NCBI RefSeq assembly: GCF_031846515.1
Contig: NZ_JAVRHO010000002.1
Location: 1-64,000 of the forward strand
Length of the DNA stretch: 64,000 nucleotides
Source of the DNA: Autumnicola lenta
GTDB taxonomy: Bacteria; Bacteroidota; Bacteroidia; Flavobacteriales; Flavobacteriaceae
Direction: 5' to 3'
Below the pieces are notes generated by a model. The model did no database searches. It was not told the DNA's origin and saw only the letters and a list, made by a program, of their open reading frames with translations. Numbering within the stretch: position 1 is the stretch's first letter; each line of letters starts with the position of its first letter. Position numbers and translations under genes: made by a program. Shown here piece by piece: positions 34,530 through 42,114 of this stretch.

Positions 34530-35042
34530 ATGGCAGTTAAGAATGAGGAAACTTTAGCGGATACCAAAAGGTATAACCCAAAGAAAAGCATACAGTGCGC
34601 AAAGTCCGTAAGAAGAGGAAGCCATAAATGGCGTTTTAAAGTTACCGAAGGGGAATATGTTTGGGCTACGAGGATGGATAGGATAAGTCTTATTAGAAAA
34701 GGGCTTCCTTATGAGGCTATTGAAGTTATAAGTAAAAGAGCCAATTTACCTGTAAAACAAGTTCTTAATTTATTTGGAGTTCCTCAAACTACTTATAACA
34801 AAAAAAAGAAAGACAAAGAGCTACTTAGTAGTAGAGATAGTGAAGTGATCCTGGTCCTGACAGAGTTACTGGATTTCGGATTAGATGTTTTTAATGATGA
34901 AGCGGAAAAATTTCAGCGTTGGTTAAAAAAACCTAATATTTCATTAGGAGGTGCCAGGCCGGAAAGTTTATTTGATTCGTTAACGGGCATTCAGGAAGTA
35001 AGAAACAGTCTCAATAGACTGGAATACGGAAATCTGGCCTAA
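34530..35042 (+). CDS. Xre/MbcA/ParS-type antitoxin (DUF2384)
   Basis: 170 residues. The middle (GLPYEAIEVISKRANLPVKQVLNLFGVPQTTYNKKKK) is an Xre-like helix-turn-helix, expected to bind the operon's own promoter. The C-terminal block FQRWLKKPNISLGGARPESLFDSLTGIQEVRN near 125-160 is the DUF2384 toxin-binding domain. The stop overlaps the start of the RES gene (TAATG), the usual antitoxin-first order with coupled translation. The basic first 50 residues are longer than in most members. Confidence 0.9.
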   Translation: MAVKNEETLADTKRYNPKKSIQCAKSVRRGSHKWRFKVTEGEYVWATRMDRISLIRKGLPYEAIEVISKRANLPVKQVLNLFGVPQTTYNKKKKDKELLSSRDSEVILVLTELLDFGLDVFNDEAEKFQRWLKKPNISLGGARPESLFDSLTGIQEVRNSLNRLEYGNLA

Positions 35043-35509
35043 TGAGGGTGTTTAGAATTGAAAGGGAAAAGTATCTGGACACTACATTACAAGGAATTGG
35101 AGCAGCGGTAACTGAAGGTCATCGCTGGAATAGTATCAACACCTACTTGGTTTATACCACAGCATCCCGGGCACTTGCAACTTTAGAAATGTCGGTTCAT
35201 TTAGATTTCAGTGAAGATTTACCTACTGACAGATATTATGTGGAAATAGATATTCCTGATGAAGTTGAAATTCTTGAGCTAAGACCGGAAGATTTACCAA
35301 AAAACTGGGATGCAAAGCCTCCTATTCTTGAAACCCAATTTATTGGGGATGGTTTTGTTAAAGATAATACTGCCGCTGTCCTGAAAGTACCAAGTTGTAT
35401 AGTTCCCCCAGAATTCAACTACTTAATCAATCCTACTCATCCCGATGCAAAAAGAATTTCTGTTATCTCCAAAGAGCCACTACGTTTTGACCGAAGGTTG
35501 TTACGTTGA
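35042..35509 (+). CDS. RES-domain toxin (NAD+-degrading family)
   Basis: 155 residues of the RES family, named for conserved Arg, Glu and Ser. MRVFRIEREKY carries the first Arg, GHRWNSINTYLVYTTASRALATLEMSVHL near 28-56 carries the second Arg and the Glu, and VLKVPSCIVPPEFNYLINPTHPD near 115 carries the Ser and the conserved Asn-Pro-x-His-Pro. Known RES toxins (for example MbcT and Res) consume NAD+ by phosphorolysis or hydrolysis. All key positions are present, so it should be active and held by the upstream antitoxin. Confidence 0.9.
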   Translation: MRVFRIEREKYLDTTLQGIGAAVTEGHRWNSINTYLVYTTASRALATLEMSVHLDFSEDLPTDRYYVEIDIPDEVEILELRPEDLPKNWDAKPPILETQFIGDGFVKDNTAAVLKVPSCIVPPEFNYLINPTHPDAKRISVISKEPLRFDRRLLR

Positions 35510-35563
35510 CGGTTCTTTGTCATTGTAAGACGGTTGAAGGCCGGCGTGCAATTCAATGATGAC

Positions 35564-35669
35564 TGTCATTGCGAATCCGCCACAGGTGGATGTGGAAATC
35601 CGCTGTGGCTTACACCCAACATGTTCGCAACTCCCTACGAAGGATTGCTGCGCTGCGCTCGCAATGACA
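35564..35669. repeat. Interspersed palindromic repeat (MITE-like), copy 3, upstream of neuC
   Basis: 106-bp element with inverted ends TGTCATTGCGA and TCGCAATGACA, nearly identical inside to the copy at 34057-34160. A partial end (TTGTCATTGTAAGACGG) precedes it near 35518. It sits between the RES gene and neuC. A TACTTTAG box (35690-35697) and three heptamers (GAGAACT, CAGAACT, GACAATT at 35705-35725) lie between it and the neuC start. Confidence 0.78.
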
Positions 35670-35730
35670 GTTCCCAACAACATTTTTATTACTTTAGCCT
35701 AACCGAGAACTCAGAACTGACAATTAAAAA

Positions 35731-36888
35731 ATGCCCAAAAGAAAAATATGTGTAGTAGTTACCGCCCGTCCTTCCTACAGTCGGATTAAAACTGCCCTTA
35801 CAGCAATACAAATTCATCCTGATCTGGAGTTACAACTGGTAATTGCAGGATCGGCTTTATTGGATCGATATGGTAACGCGGTGGATTTCATTGAAAAAGA
35901 TGGTTTTAAGATTGCTGCGAAGGTGTTTATGGTACTGGAGGGGGAAAACCCTACTACTATGGCCAAAACTACGGGGCTGGGAGTAATGGAACTTACAAAT
36001 GTGTTTTTTAACCTCCAGCCTGATGCTGTAATTACAATAGCAGACCGTTTTGAAACCATTGCTACTTCTATTGCTGCTTCATATCAGAATATTCCGCTGG
36101 TACATGTTCAGGGAGGGGAAGTAACGGGTAGTATTGATGAGAAAGTGAGACATGCCAATACAAAGCTGGCCGATCTGCACCTGGTCTGTACCAGTGATGC
36201 CCGGGAGCGGGTACTTAAGTTAGGCGAAGATCCCGAAAAAGTTATCAATACCGGCTGCCCCTCTATTGACCTTGCCAGGACCGTGAGAGAAAATCCGGAG
36301 TTGGATTTCGATCCAATTAAAAAGTATGGTGGAGTTGGTGTGGAACTGAACTGGCAGGATGGCTACATCGTAGTGATGCAACATCCGGTGACTACTGAAT
36401 ACAAATTGTCCAAAGCCCACGTCCAGGAAACACTCCGTGCTATAAAGAAATTGAACTATCCCACCTTTTGGTTCTGGCCTAATGTAGATGCAGGTTCTGA
36501 CGGAACTTCGAACGGAATAAGATCTTTCCGCGAACTGGAGAAACCTCAGAACATTCACTTCTTTAAAAACATGAACCCAATAGATTTCCTTAAACTTTTA
36601 AAGAATTCAAAAGCTTTAATAGGCAACTCCAGCGCAGGACTTCGCGAGTGTTCTTATTTGGGTGTGCCCGTTATTAACATAGGGAACAGGCAACATCGCA
36701 GGAGTCGTGCAGAGAACGTAACTGATGTGGATTATAACCACAACCAAATCCTGCAGGCAAGTAAAGATGCTATTGCGAGAGCGCATTATCCATCTTCAGA
36801 TCTCTATGGAAATGGAAGTGCAGGGGAAAAAATTGCTGAAATCCTTGCTAAGGTGGAGTTGACTTTTAGTAAAACGATTACGTATTAG
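35731..36888 (+). CDS. neuC: Hydrolysing UDP-GlcNAc 2-epimerase (NeuC/LegG type)
   Basis: 385 residues. Converts UDP-GlcNAc (or a modified analogue) to the free manno-configured acetamido sugar used by NeuB. The N-terminus KICVVVTARPSYSRIKTAL, then DAVITIADRFETIATSIAAS near 92, VHVQGGEVTGSIDEKVRHA near 115, VINTGCPSIDLAR near 175, VVMQHPVTTEY near 215 and ALIGNSSAGLRECSYLGVPVINIG near 295 are hallmarks of the hydrolysing epimerases. The fold is GT-B-like. It lies between the ParS-RES operon and a set of broken genes rather than next to neuB or neuA. Confidence 0.92.
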   Translation: MPKRKICVVVTARPSYSRIKTALTAIQIHPDLELQLVIAGSALLDRYGNAVDFIEKDGFKIAAKVFMVLEGENPTTMAKTTGLGVMELTNVFFNLQPDAVITIADRFETIATSIAASYQNIPLVHVQGGEVTGSIDEKVRHANTKLADLHLVCTSDARERVLKLGEDPEKVINTGCPSIDLARTVRENPELDFDPIKKYGGVGVELNWQDGYIVVMQHPVTTEYKLSKAHVQETLRAIKKLNYPTFWFWPNVDAGSDGTSNGIRSFRELEKPQNIHFFKNMNPIDFLKLLKNSKALIGNSSAGLRECSYLGVPVINIGNRQHRRSRAENVTDVDYNHNQILQASKDAIARAHYPSSDLYGNGSAGEKIAEILAKVELTFSKTITY

Positions 36889-37072
36889 CCCCTAAATCCC
36901 CGAAGGACACCTTTAATCTTGGATTTGAAAGAAACTGAAAGTTTTTCATTATTTCCTTTTAAAAAGAAACCCACAAAAACCCTATAGTCCACTTCAGAGG
37001 ATGGGAGGTAAACCCTACCAAAAGGTGAAATATCTTTTATTTTTCAAGTAACTTCATTAAAATAATGTAGCA

Positions 37073-37454
37073 ATGAGAGAAAACTTACATGATATGTTTT
37101 ATGGTGCCTCAGTGATTTAACAAACAGGCCAGAAATCTTCGAAAAAGGGAAACTGATGCGGAAAGAATTCTTTGGAGTTTACTTTCTAATAAGAAACTGG
37201 GAGTTAAATTCAGGCCTCAACATCTCATTAGCCTGTTTATTGCCGATTTTTATTGTCATGAGCTAAAATTGGTCATTGAGGTTGATGGGGAAATCCATTT
37301 ACAAAAAGATAAAATTGAATACGATAAAATGAGAACAGCGGCTTTAAAAGGTTATGATATTCATGTTATTAGGTTTATTAATTAGAATGTCTTTCAAAAT
37401 CCCGAAGATGTTATTTCTTCATTAGAAAATTTAATAACTAAATTAAAATCTTAA
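37073..37454 (+). pseudogene. Broken DUF559 (endonuclease-like) gene
   Basis: The frame opens MRENLHDMFYGAS, the usual start of flavobacterial DUF559 proteins, then hits TAA after ASVI. In another frame the same protein resumes as ARNLRKRETDAERILWSLL, LGVKFRPQHLI, FIADFYCHELKLVIEVDGEIH and GYDIHVIRFIN, where a TAG (37383-37385) interrupts before NVFQNPEDVISSLENL and a final TAA. One frameshift plus one nonsense codon make it non-functional. DUF559 proteins have a restriction-endonuclease-like fold related to very-short-patch repair. The 184-bp spacer before it (from 36889) holds only a CCCCTAAATCCCC repeat-like motif. Confidence 0.85.
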
Positions 37455-37554
37455 CACGCCAGTTCGTCACATCCCCTGAACTTTTTATCCACCTTCAGGG
37501 GTTGGGGATAATCAGAGCGGCTTTTACTATATTGAAAAATTCTTGTAATCGTCT

Positions 37555-37626
37555 ATAAACATTTTCGGAGTTATACCTGTCCGTGGCAGCAGTAAAGGAA
37601 TTCCCGGAAGGAATATAAAAAAGCTT
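37555..37626 (+). pseudogene. 5' fragment of a second neuA-like cytidylyltransferase gene
   Basis: Reading from an ATA where ATG is expected gives NIFGVIPVRGSSKGIPGRNIKKL, closely matching the first 23 residues of the intact gene at 38355 (NILGLIPARGGSKGIPGKNI...). Homology stops at about 37626 and the frame runs into unrelated sequence. This includes the CTP-binding RGGSKGIPGKN loop, here RGSSKGIPGRN, but nothing downstream. An inverted repeat (CCCCTGAA 37473-37480, TTCAGGGG 37494-37501) lies upstream. It is a relic of a duplicated or replaced cytidylyltransferase. Confidence 0.85.
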
Positions 37627-37695
37627 GATATAATATTCATGCATCATACTTTAAGCCAGGGGATTTTGTATTCTTAAAAGTAAATAAATATCCTT

Positions 37696-37920
37696 ATGGA
37701 AACCAGTAAAATTAAAAATCGCATCCGAGATAATATTGAGCATGGAAATGAGCGCATTTTAAGAATTATTAATGCCATTATTGAAACTGAGGAAAAGGAA
37801 GTTCCACAACTCCCTAAAGAAATTTTAGACGAGCGTTGGAAACACCACCAGGAAAATCCTGAAGAGGGAAAGACCTGGGAGGAAGTAAAGAGTGTTTTGC
37901 AAAAGAAATATGGAGTATAA
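37696..37920 (+). CDS. Antitoxin of a ParE/RelE-type module
   Basis: 74 residues, METSKIKNRIRDNIEHGNERILRIINAIIETE, then PQLPKEILDERWKHHQENPEEGKTWEEVKSVLQKKYG. This is the common small 'addiction module component' of Bacteroidetes: an N-terminal helical part and a C-terminal HxxNPxxGxxWxEV segment that blocks a ParE/RelE toxin. The frame is intact. It overlaps the following toxin gene by 11 bp, but that toxin has an in-frame stop, so the antitoxin may now be an orphan. Confidence 0.82.
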   Translation: METSKIKNRIRDNIEHGNERILRIINAIIETEEKEVPQLPKEILDERWKHHQENPEEGKTWEEVKSVLQKKYGV

Positions 37921-38206
37921 GCTAGTTATCAAAACCTTGGCAGAAAAAGATATAACTGAAGCTGTAGTATAGTTTTCAAAAAATGCTACTCATCTCACCG
38001 TTCAATTCATTGAGGAAGTTGAAAAGACATTCAAGTCAGTACAGAAAAATCCTGATCAATTCCAAAAAAGATACAATGATATAGGAATTCCCTTTACTGA
38101 AAACTTTTCCTTTGGAATCTATTATACAATTGAAATGAATATAGTCTTTATTCATGCCGTTCTACACACAAAGAGAAATCCAGATACAGGAACCAAAAGA
38201 ATTTAA
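37910..38206 (+). pseudogene. ParE/RelE toxin with in-frame TAG
   Basis: Reads MEYKLVIKTLAEKDITEAVV then TAG (37970-37972), then FSKNATHLTVQFIEEVEKTF, FGIYYTIEMNIVFIHAVLHTKRNP and a final stop, 98 codons in one frame. Homologues have Trp-Tyr at the interrupted place ('EAxxWY'), so TGG to TAG is the likely change. Everything else, including the C-terminal 'VLHTKRNP' strand, is present. No in-frame ATG soon after the stop would rescue the fold. The 148-bp spacer after it carries another palindromic motif (CCTCCCGACTCCGCTCGAGG). Confidence 0.87.
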
Positions 38207-38354
38207 AAATAGTTTAACGAATTGCCACGGGAAACTCTGCACCTTGACAATGACACATCAAAAGAATTCTTCTCTTATTTGCACTGCGTCAAAAATACTA
38301 TATTTGAGCTTCGAACCTACCTCCCGACTCCGCTCGAGGTGACAAATCTGACAA

Positions 38355-39068
38355 ATGAATATCCTCGGACTCATACCTGCCCGTGGCGGCAGTAAAGGAA
38401 TTCCCGGAAAGAATATTAAACCACTCTTTGGAAAACCTTTATTGCAGTATACTTTTGAAGCTGCAAAAGAATCAAAGTTACTCTCGCGGGTAATCCTGAG
38501 TTCTGACGATACATTGATTCTCAAAGTGGCAGAAGAAATTGGACTTGAAGCACCTTTTACACGACCTGCAGAGTTTTCACGAGATGGTACTCCAAGTATT
38601 GAAGTTATTAAACATGCTCTGAATTATTTTAAAGCAAAAGAAGTATCATTTGATGCAGTTTGTTTGTTGCAGCCCACAACACCATTTAGAAGAGCAGGAC
38701 TCATAGACGCAGCAACAGATAGATTTCTCGAAGGTGATTACGATTCACTGCTCTCGGTACGGCAGGTGCCATCAGAATACAATCCGCACTGGATTTTTGA
38801 AGAGCAGGATAATCGATTAAAAATTGCTACGGGAGAAGATAAAATAATTCCGCGGCGACAGGAACTTCCTAAAGCTTATCATCGGGACGGAGCAATTTAC
38901 TTAACGAAAACTGAAATAGTCCTGAAGCAGAATTCCCTCTACGGAAACAGCATTGGATATATCGACACTACAGGAGATCCTTATGTGAATATAGATACCG
39001 TGGAGGATTGGAAGGAGGCGGAGAGGTTAGTAAAAAGTGGAAAGTGGAGAGTGGAGAGTGGAGAGTGA
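38355..39068 (+). CDS. neuA: CMP-nonulosonate cytidylyltransferase NeuA
   Basis: 237 residues. Activates the NeuB product as its CMP-sugar. ILGLIPARGGSKGIPGKNIK is the CTP-binding loop, VILSSDD near 46, FTRPAEFSRDGTPSIEVI near 72, VCLLQPTTPFRRAGLIDAA near 95 and RDGAIYLTK near 172 are typical of the NeuA/LegF/PseF group, and DTVEDWKEAERL near 215 ends the fold. The last ~12 residues (KSGKWRVESGE) are encoded by a 7-bp repeat and are probably non-essential. No O-acetylesterase domain. It is followed by an asnB-like gene. Confidence 0.9.
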   Translation: MNILGLIPARGGSKGIPGKNIKPLFGKPLLQYTFEAAKESKLLSRVILSSDDTLILKVAEEIGLEAPFTRPAEFSRDGTPSIEVIKHALNYFKAKEVSFDAVCLLQPTTPFRRAGLIDAATDRFLEGDYDSLLSVRQVPSEYNPHWIFEEQDNRLKIATGEDKIIPRRQELPKAYHRDGAIYLTKTEIVLKQNSLYGNSIGYIDTTGDPYVNIDTVEDWKEAERLVKSGKWRVESGE

Positions 39069-39070
39069 AA
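39036..39070. repeat. 7-bp tandem repeat forming the 3' end of neuA
   Basis: AGTGGAA, AGTGGAG, AGTGGAG, AGTGGAG, AGTGAAA: five units spanning the neuA stop codon (39066-39068). The same unit occurs in the fused glycosyltransferase gene (6271-6298, other strand) and after neuB. Confidence 0.85.
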
Positions 39071-39206
39071 AAATTCGAAGTCGGTTTCAGTTGATACAAC
39101 AATGAAAAAATTTAAAAGATTCACTGAGTTAAATGTGAAAATTTCAGTTTAGCGCAAAATTTTTTTAACAAGGGACATTAAACATTATACATTCATACTT
39201 TAAGAA

Positions 39207-40913
39207 ATGTGCGGAATAGCAGGAATTATAGGTGAAAGTGCAAATGAAACAAAGCTTCATTTCATGCTTAAAAAACAATCTCACCGGGGACCTGATCACA
39301 CTGGGTTTTACTTTGATAATGGATTTGCGGCTATAGGACATAACCGCCTTTCCATTATTGATCTTTCTCCTGCAGCCAACGAACCTTTCCGGGATTCCTC
39401 CGGCAGATACTATCTCACATTTAATGGAGAGATCTACAACTACAAAGAGCTTAGAGACGAGCTGAAAAACCATTACAACTTTACAACCTCATCAGACACT
39501 GAAGTACTTTTAGCTGCATATCTCCAATGGGGTAAGAAATGTCTGCACCGGTTTAGCGGTATGTTTGCTTTTGCTATTTGGGATACTGTGAAGAAGAAGC
39601 TTTTTGCAGCACGGGACCGTTTTGGGGTAAAGCCATTCTATTACACCGAAGATTCCGGATCATTTTATTTCTCCAGTGAAATTAAAAGTCTTTGTGAGGC
39701 CACAGATAATTCCGCGCCCAATGAAAAAGTTTGGGCGAATTATTTCTGTTATGGCTCCTATGGCATGCCCGACGAAACCTTTTATAAAAAAATTCAGCAA
39801 CTACCTGGTGGTTATTTCCTGGAATTCTCCAATGGAAAATTAACTATGAGAAAGTGGTACGACTTTGTGGCTGCCGTAAAGTCGTCACCAAATAGGTTAA
39901 AATTTGAGGAGGCAAAGGAAGGCTATCTGGAGCTTCTAAAGGATAGTATTTCTTTAAGATTTAGAGCAGATGTACCCTTAGCTTTTAATATTAGTGGCGG
40001 AGTGGACAGCTCTCTCCTGCTTGCATTGGTAAACCAGTTTGAGGACAAAAGACAAATCAATGCCTATACATTTTATACTGGAAACAAAAACTACGATGAA
40101 CTGCCATGGGTACAACAGATGATCAACTCTACAAATAATCCGCTGAAAAAAATAAAATTTTCCGCCACAGACGTAGCAGATTCATTCCGACACATAAATA
40201 TCTATCAAGATGAGCCTTTTGGAGGTATCCCTACCCTCGCCTATGCCGCTATTTTTAAACACGCACATAAAGATGGAATAAAAGTATTGCTGGACGGTCA
40301 GGGTATGGATGAGCAATGGGCTGGATATGACTATTATTTTAATCAGAACATCAAAAGCACAATTCAGGGGACAGGCGGGAAGAGCCCGTTTCGACCGAAG
40401 GCATTGAGCAAAATCTTCGCCGAATTTGCAGCAAAACCAGAGTATCTTGAGCCTTTTGATAATGAACTTCAGAATATGCAGTACCGGGATCTTTTCTATA
40501 CAAAAATCCCCCGAACCTTACGTTTTAACGACCGTATTTCAATGGCTTATGGGACAGAACTTCGAGAGCCATTCCTTGACCATCGACTCGTAGAGTTCGC
40601 CTTTGCCCAACCACCAGATTTCAAGATTAAAAACGGCGTAGGGAAATACATGCTCCGTGAGCTCTTGAAGCCCATGGTATCAAAAGGTATTTCCTATGCA
40701 CCAAAGCGCCCGCTACAAACTCCGCAGCGAGAGTGGTTGGCAGATGAATTGAAAAGTTTGGTAGAAGATTACTTAAAAAAACTTGAAAAAAGTCAATATT
40801 CGGCATGGTTTGATCATAAGGAAATCCAGAAGGAATGGAAAAAGTACTTGGCTGGAGATAATCAGAGTGGTTTCCATGTTTGGCAGTGGGTGAATGCCGC
40901 GGCTTTATTGTGA
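39207..40913 (+). CDS. asnB: Asparagine synthetase-like glutamine amidotransferase
   Basis: 568 residues starting MCGIAGIIG, so the catalytic Cys is residue 2 after Met removal. The Ntn glutaminase domain shows SHRGPDHTGFYF near 27, IGHNRLSIIDLS near 47 and TFNGEIYNYKELRDEL near 73. The synthetase domain has the PP-loop FNISGGVDSSLLLAL near 263, LLDGQGMDEQWAGYDYY near 362 and LREPFLDHRLVEFA near 450. It could be ordinary asparagine synthetase. In glycan loci such enzymes (for example WbpS in Pseudomonas) amidate sugar carboxyl groups, and its place next to neuA suggests a nonulosonic or uronic acid substrate. That role is inference. The 282 bp after it hold no gene I can support. Confidence 0.85.
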   Translation: MCGIAGIIGESANETKLHFMLKKQSHRGPDHTGFYFDNGFAAIGHNRLSIIDLSPAANEPFRDSSGRYYLTFNGEIYNYKELRDELKNHYNFTTSSDTEVLLAAYLQWGKKCLHRFSGMFAFAIWDTVKKKLFAARDRFGVKPFYYTEDSGSFYFSSEIKSLCEATDNSAPNEKVWANYFCYGSYGMPDETFYKKIQQLPGGYFLEFSNGKLTMRKWYDFVAAVKSSPNRLKFEEAKEGYLELLKDSISLRFRADVPLAFNISGGVDSSLLLALVNQFEDKRQINAYTFYTGNKNYDELPWVQQMINSTNNPLKKIKFSATDVADSFRHINIYQDEPFGGIPTLAYAAIFKHAHKDGIKVLLDGQGMDEQWAGYDYYFNQNIKSTIQGTGGKSPFRPKALSKIFAEFAAKPEYLEPFDNELQNMQYRDLFYTKIPRTLRFNDRISMAYGTELREPFLDHRLVEFAFAQPPDFKIKNGVGKYMLRELLKPMVSKGISYAPKRPLQTPQREWLADELKSLVEDYLKKLEKSQYSAWFDHKEIQKEWKKYLAGDNQSGFHVWQWVNAAALL

Positions 40914-41195
40914 TTGAAGGTTAAGAATCTATGTGGGTTCTCTTCTGTTGCCAGTTGTGGATAAACAGAGATTGTGTTCGTGAACTCGTGGTCTGAAAAA
41001 AAGCAAAAAGTCAAAAAGTGAACGAGCATAAAATTTAAGAAAAAAGAGAAAAGACAGTTGCTTCTGCGGGAGGTCTTTTAATATTCGGTTCGAGGTAGAA
41101 AGTGGTGAGTACGACAATTGGGAGTACGAGTTTTTCTTAGGGTTGTTAGGATTTCCCTCTTTTTAAAACCTTAACTTAATAAAGACAATTCCAAC

Positions 41196-41536
41196 TTACT
41201 CTACTCCAAGGCAGGCGACATTTTTATAATCAGGATTTATAAGAAACTCCTTAAATAGCTCTTTCTTATCCAGAAGAATCTTTCCAAGGTTATTAGTAGT
41301 AGTATTTCCATTCTCAGCCAGATTATTTGGAGAGGATGACCTTTTAGATTTGAGAGGTCAAAAAAGTCTGCATCAAAAGTAACAATGGTAAAGTCATTTT
41401 CTCATGCAAGCTTCCATATCCCAACATCAGTTGCGTTCTCTAATCCCAATTCCCTTACTTGTTTTGTTTCAGGATAAAAAGGTTTGATTTTCTTCAAAAG
41501 TCAGAATGAGATATTCTGATAAAACAACAGTTTCAT
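41196..41536 (-). pseudogene. DUF5615 PIN-like toxin, inactivated by two stops and a frameshift
   Basis: Starts MKLLFYQNISF, then TGA where Arg is expected, LLKKIKPFYPETKQVRELGL, ATDVGIWKLA, a second TGA, ENDFTIVTFDADFFDLSNL, GHPLQIIWLRM, a frameshift near 41310, then GNTTTNNLGKILLDKKELFK and EFLINPDYKNVACLGVE. This is a full DUF5615 (Mut7-C/PIN-like) protein with conserved D-QN, DVGI-W, FDADF and IWLR-GN-TT motifs, but three lesions prevent translation. Its start overlaps the DUF433 stop as TAATG, showing the original operon. Confidence 0.9.
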
Positions 41537-41757
41537 TAGACCACCCGAATTTTGTGCTCCCTATCTGCTGCAGATGCCAGACAGGCTTGGATATGTTCAT
41601 TTGTTAGTTCGGGAAAATCGATTTTTATTTCCGCCTGGCTCATTCCATTTGCAAACCAATTAAGGGCATCATAAACCGAAAATCTTGTTCCTGATAAATA
41701 AGTTCTTCCAAACCGGATATTGGGATTAATGAAAATGTACTGTTTGTAATCTATCAT
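41536..41757 (-). CDS. DUF433 antitoxin-like protein
   Basis: 73 residues: IFINPNIRFGRTYLSGTRFSVYDALNWFANGMSQAEIKIDFPELTNEHIQACL. DUF433 proteins are small helix-turn-helix-like antitoxins paired with DUF5615 toxins. The core (P-x-GxP-like start, VYDAL, GMS-EI--DFP-L, I-A-L) is complete, although the usual 'GKPxIxGTR' reads GRTYLSGTR. It is intact while its toxin partner downstream is destroyed. Confidence 0.88.
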   Translation of the reverse strand: MIDYKQYIFINPNIRFGRTYLSGTRFSVYDALNWFANGMSQAEIKIDFPELTNEHIQACLASAADREHKIRVV

Positions 41758-42114
41758 CTTTTACAGTTTTAATGATAAAGTTACGAACAAAATATTGGCT
41801 TCGCTCATGATAGAAAGGAGTGAGAAGCATATCCACTTCGCTTACATTCAATGTTTTATCATTCAGAGTTTAAAAGTGCCAATAGAAGGGATTAACCGTG
41901 ATTTTTGGGAAAGATATCTGTTGTTTGTGATTTCTCGGTTGTGGGTCATGAGTCGTCATTGCTGAACTCCCAATCATAATATCGTAAATCTTTAGTTTTA
42001 AGTTTTCCTCTTATGATTTTCCTTTTGAGCTTTTCAGTTTTGCACCATAGATTATATACTGAATTTATCTTTTAATTAATTCGGTATATTGCGACATCTA
42101 AAAACATTGGTTTT
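41758..42114. other. Noncoding spacer with a degenerate 7-bp repeat
   Basis: 357 bp without a gene. Bases 41919-41960 step by seven (TGTTGTT, TGTGATT, TCTCGGT, TGTGGGT, CATGAGT, CGTCATT), more degenerate than the other arrays. A TATATTGC near 42087 is a weak -7 candidate for the lipoprotein gene. No terminator stands out. Confidence 0.5.

Noticed and set aside
12358..37972. Stop-codon recoding, because several genes have in-frame stops
   Set aside because: The interrupting codons include TAA, TAG and TGA, and the affected toxin and nuclease genes also carry frameshifts, so ordinary decay explains them better. All core genes use normal stops.
40929..41117. 62-codon minus-strand open frame after asnB
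   Set aside because: No ribosome-binding site or recognised motif, low-complexity Phe/Leu content, and spacer-like surroundings.
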